From the NCBI RefSeq assembly GCF_000772955.1, contig NZ_JPVO01000045.1:86699-150698 (forward strand): DNA of 64,000 bases. Reading direction: 5' to 3'. Below, in pieces: positions 62,082 through 64,000 of this stretch. The notes below the pieces were generated by a model. That model made no database searches, was not told the DNA's origin, and worked only from the letters and a program-made list of their open reading frames with translations. Position numbers and translations under genes: made by a program. Every line of letters starts with the position of its first letter. Position 1 is the first letter of the stretch. This DNA comes from Ureibacillus sinduriensis BLB-1 = JCM 15800 (GTDB taxonomy: Bacteria; Bacillota; Bacilli; Bacillales_A; Planococcaceae).

Positions 62082-62674
62082 GTTGTTAATCCTCCGATGT
62101 TATGTAGTTCATGTGCTTTTTTGAAAACTACTAGATTTCCTACTTTTTAGAAAGTATTGAATTTACTAGTTACTCATACAATAGTAATGGTATGCAGTTT
62201 AATAATGAATAGTTCTATGAACCTTATTTAACTGTATTTATAATACTATTTTCGTTAACCGACCACTACTATAGTAACGGTATTTTATCCTATGTAAGAA
62301 TTCTATAAATAGAATAGATAAAATCAGCCTCTCTTTTACGGCTGCTCTACCATACTTGACAGTTATATAAATATAAAAAGCACTGACATCCAGTGAAGTG
62401 AAGATGCCAGTTCTAACTTTATTGTCTGATGACTTTATTATTACTTACTATTTTGTGAGGTCTTTACGATTTTTTTATGCTACTTACTTTATCTCAATTT
62501 CGATTGTGTTTACATAATCACCGGAGATACAGCATCATCTATAGTTGAAATCCAAAATTAAATTACCGCAAATTTTCTTCTACACCCTTCAACTATAGTT
62601 TCCCCTGTATCATTTTGTACTACCAAAAGCACATAGTAACGATATTTAGAATGTAAGAACCGTTTCAATCTATA
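62082..62674 (-). other. Intergenic with terminator and nested inverted repeat
   Basis: 593 bp. A minus-strand terminator lies at 62379-62412 (ACTGGCATC/GATGTCAGT, then GCTTTTTATA). A nested inverted repeat lies at 62526-62611. A direct repeat of about 28 bp built on TAGTAACGRTATTT and ATGTAAGAA occurs near 62273 and 62635. Confidence 0.55.
62526..62611. repeat. Nested inverted repeat
   Basis: GATACAG (62526) and CTATAGTTGAA (62539) pair with TTCAACTATAG (62588) and CTGTATC (62605). Each side has a 6-nt unpaired joint, giving a two-tier hairpin 86 nt long. No T-run follows, so it is not a simple terminator. Confidence 0.65.
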
Positions 62675-64000
62675 TTACTCACCAAAGAATTCTGCTTTGT
62701 TATCACCGTCAATGATTACAACCCCATTAGCCGTAGTTGGTGTGATTTTAAATTGTGTCTGACTTACTGTTTCAGCTATCGCTTCAACATTGGCGTTTTT
62801 TAAATTAGTGTTTATACGCGTAACTAACTGATCGATAGTTGAATAGCGCGATGTCAATTTAATTGTTGCTAGGTTTGTTCCATCACTTACCGTAAATGTT
62901 CGATTTCTAGACGTATCTGCATCTGTTCCTTGAGCAGTTTGTTGATCAAAGAAATATGACCAATCTTTCCCCTCTAACTTGAAAGATGATGTCGAATCCG
63001 GTTGGAATGCGCTGATTTGGAATGTATCCCCAAAACCAAAGGCACTGATAGGGCGACTCATCAGGGCTGACACTCCACCTTTGTCAAGATAATGTTGTTG
63101 AATATGACTTTCAACCACACTACCCATTGCCTCCCCTTTAGGAAAATCCTTTGAAAGCGCCCAATCCACATATACTTTAATCTCATCTTGTCCAATGACA
63201 ATAGAAAATTCCTTGCGGTTCCCCGTAAAATCATCTATTGTTACTGGCTTGCTTATGAGTTTTGCTTGTGTTCCACTAACAGTTGAAAAGTCTAGATTTG
63301 TTATCTCTTTACTCATTAAACTACTAGGAGCCACCACTGTTACCGTAAATGACCCTGTTTTAATTACTTGCCCATCTTTTATCACTTGGACAGTAATTAA
63401 GTTAGCTTCACTTGCTGCATTTCCTGTTACTTTAATCTGTCCATTATAATATTCAATCTCAGTTGTTACAGTCCCATTTGATGAGATTACAATAAGAGAT
63501 TCTCCATTTTCCAGTGCAACATGGTTACTTGTATCCGTTTCTGAAACAGACAAAGTAATATTTTGCAAGCCATCCAATTCTGCTACTTTGCTACTTTGGA
63601 AAGTTAGTATAGCTTGATCTAACTCCACTTTTGCGGCTTCCAATTGTTGAGCCGTTTTGCTTGAAGCGGCATCTAAAACTATTTGAGCTGCATCAAGCGC
63701 AGATTTTAATATAGTTTTTGAGCCGATGATATATTGACCAACTAATGATCCTTCGAATGCTGTCTGATGAAGGTTTAAAGCGCTAGAGATTGATGTAGTT
63801 AATGCTGTCGTATCCCCGGCTACAATTACCTTGCCTTGAAATTTCGTTATCGCATTGTCTAATTCTGTCGTTGCATTGTCTAATTGTAATTGTGTTTTAC
63901 TTTCTCTATTACTATATATATCGTGAGCTATTTCTATAGCCGAAGCCAAAGCAGCTAGATCCACTTCTGCTACTTGACCGACTCCATCACCTACCGTTAC
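62675..64000 (-). CDS. Large surface protein, C-terminal part (cut by window edge)
   Basis: 441 visible codons, open to the window edge; start lies outside. N-terminal visible part holds two helical FIVAR/coiled units (ESKTQLQLDNATTELDNAI; SSKTAQQLEAAKVELDQAI), each about 65 residues. Then come an Ig-like segment (NITLSVSETDTSNHVALENG) and a C-terminal region with RYSTIDQLVTRINTNLKNAN, which is typical of flagellin-like or autotransporter-type linker sequences but not diagnostic. No SLH domain or LPxTG at the C-terminus (ends NKAEFFGE). Probably exported. Confidence 0.75.
   Translation of the reverse strand, partial: VTVGDGVGQVAEVDLAALASAIEIAHDIYSNRESKTQLQLDNATTELDNAITKFQGKVIVAGDTTALTTSISSALNLHQTAFEGSLVGQYIIGSKTILKSALDAAQIVLDAASSKTAQQLEAAKVELDQAILTFQSSKVAELDGLQNITLSVSETDTSNHVALENGESLIVISSNGTVTTEIEYYNGQIKVTGNAASEANLITVQVIKDGQVIKTGSFTVTVVAPSSLMSKEITNLDFSTVSGTQAKLISKPVTIDDFTGNRKEFSIVIGQDEIKVYVDWALSKDFPKGEAMGSVVESHIQQHYLDKGGVSALMSRPISAFGFGDTFQISAFQPDSTSSFKLEGKDWSYFFDQQTAQGTDADTSRNRTFTVSDGTNLATIKLTSRYSTIDQLVTRINTNLKNANVEAIAETVSQTQFKITPTTANGVVIIDGDNKAEFFGE

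Noticed and set aside
1..64000. tRNA, rRNA, prophage or integrated plasmid
   Set aside because: I saw no tRNA cloverleaf motif, rRNA segment, integrase, phage structural gene or replication gene.

Overview
The window is AT-rich DNA from a motile, S-layer-bearing, competence-gene-carrying member of the Bacillales. The gene order comFA-comFC-yvyF-flgM-flgN-flgK-flgL-yviE-fliW-csrA-flagellin, with degS-degU, degV, yvyE, a LytR-CpsA-Psr gene and tagO close by, follows the Bacillus subtilis block. The large SLH-domain S-layer protein, the secA2-slaP pair and several SLH-anchored enzymes point to the Solibacillus/Lysinibacillus group. That placement is inference from gene content.

Region 1 (1-9.8 kb, minus strand) holds late flagellar and competence genes. 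It includes a second flagellin gene with an HExxH metalloprotease inserted in the variable region (a flagellinolysin). Its fourth codon is TAA where the neighbouring flagellin has CAA. Both flagellin leaders carry a sigma-D-like promoter and a hairpin presenting GGA in its loop, which fits CsrA control by the adjacent fliW-csrA pair. Region 2 (10-18 kb) holds degV, a lipoprotein, degU-degS, yvyE, and the wall-polymer genes tagU-like and tagO. Region 3 (18-29 kb) holds secA2-slaP, a LysM-NlpC/P60 hydrolase, brnQ, an S41 protease, a TetR regulator, and SLH-anchored CAP and NlpC/P60 proteins. Region 4 (29-46 kb) holds an LTA-synthase-type enzyme, an exported flavoprotein, a stalk-domain protein, an SLH phosphodiester glycosidase, a GH26-like hydrolase, a VWA and a macro-domain protein, a CstA-family transporter and a choice-of-anchor protein. 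Region 5 (46-56 kb) holds a REP-associated tyrosine transposase (RAYT), the S-layer gene, a frameshifted pseudogene, an Eis-like acetyltransferase, a SANT/HTH regulator with an EAL protein, and a TraB-like protein. Region 6 (56-64 kb) holds an MCP, a small gene behind a sigma-D-like promoter, a lipoprotein, a stalk/NPCBM-like protein and the end of a large surface protein.

The most unusual system is a family of about 20 copies of a short palindrome (GTGCCTGGCAC in longer stems AATTGTKTG...CAMACAATT). It is scattered between genes from 16.4 to 55.4 kb and is densest around the single RAYT gene. The copies form tandem arrays with steps of about 34, 45, 56 and 67 bp (multiples of about 11 apart), all read in the same orientation, and the outer stems co-vary (GTTTG/CAAAC versus GTGTG/CACAC). 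This looks like a REP/REPIN-type element family mobilised by the HUH transposase.

Functionally the window is dominated by the cell surface: flagella and their CsrA/FliW control, the DegSU switch, polymer attachment to the wall (tagO, LCP protein, LTA-type synthase), a dedicated SecA2/SlaP export route, the S-layer, and enzymes anchored to it.
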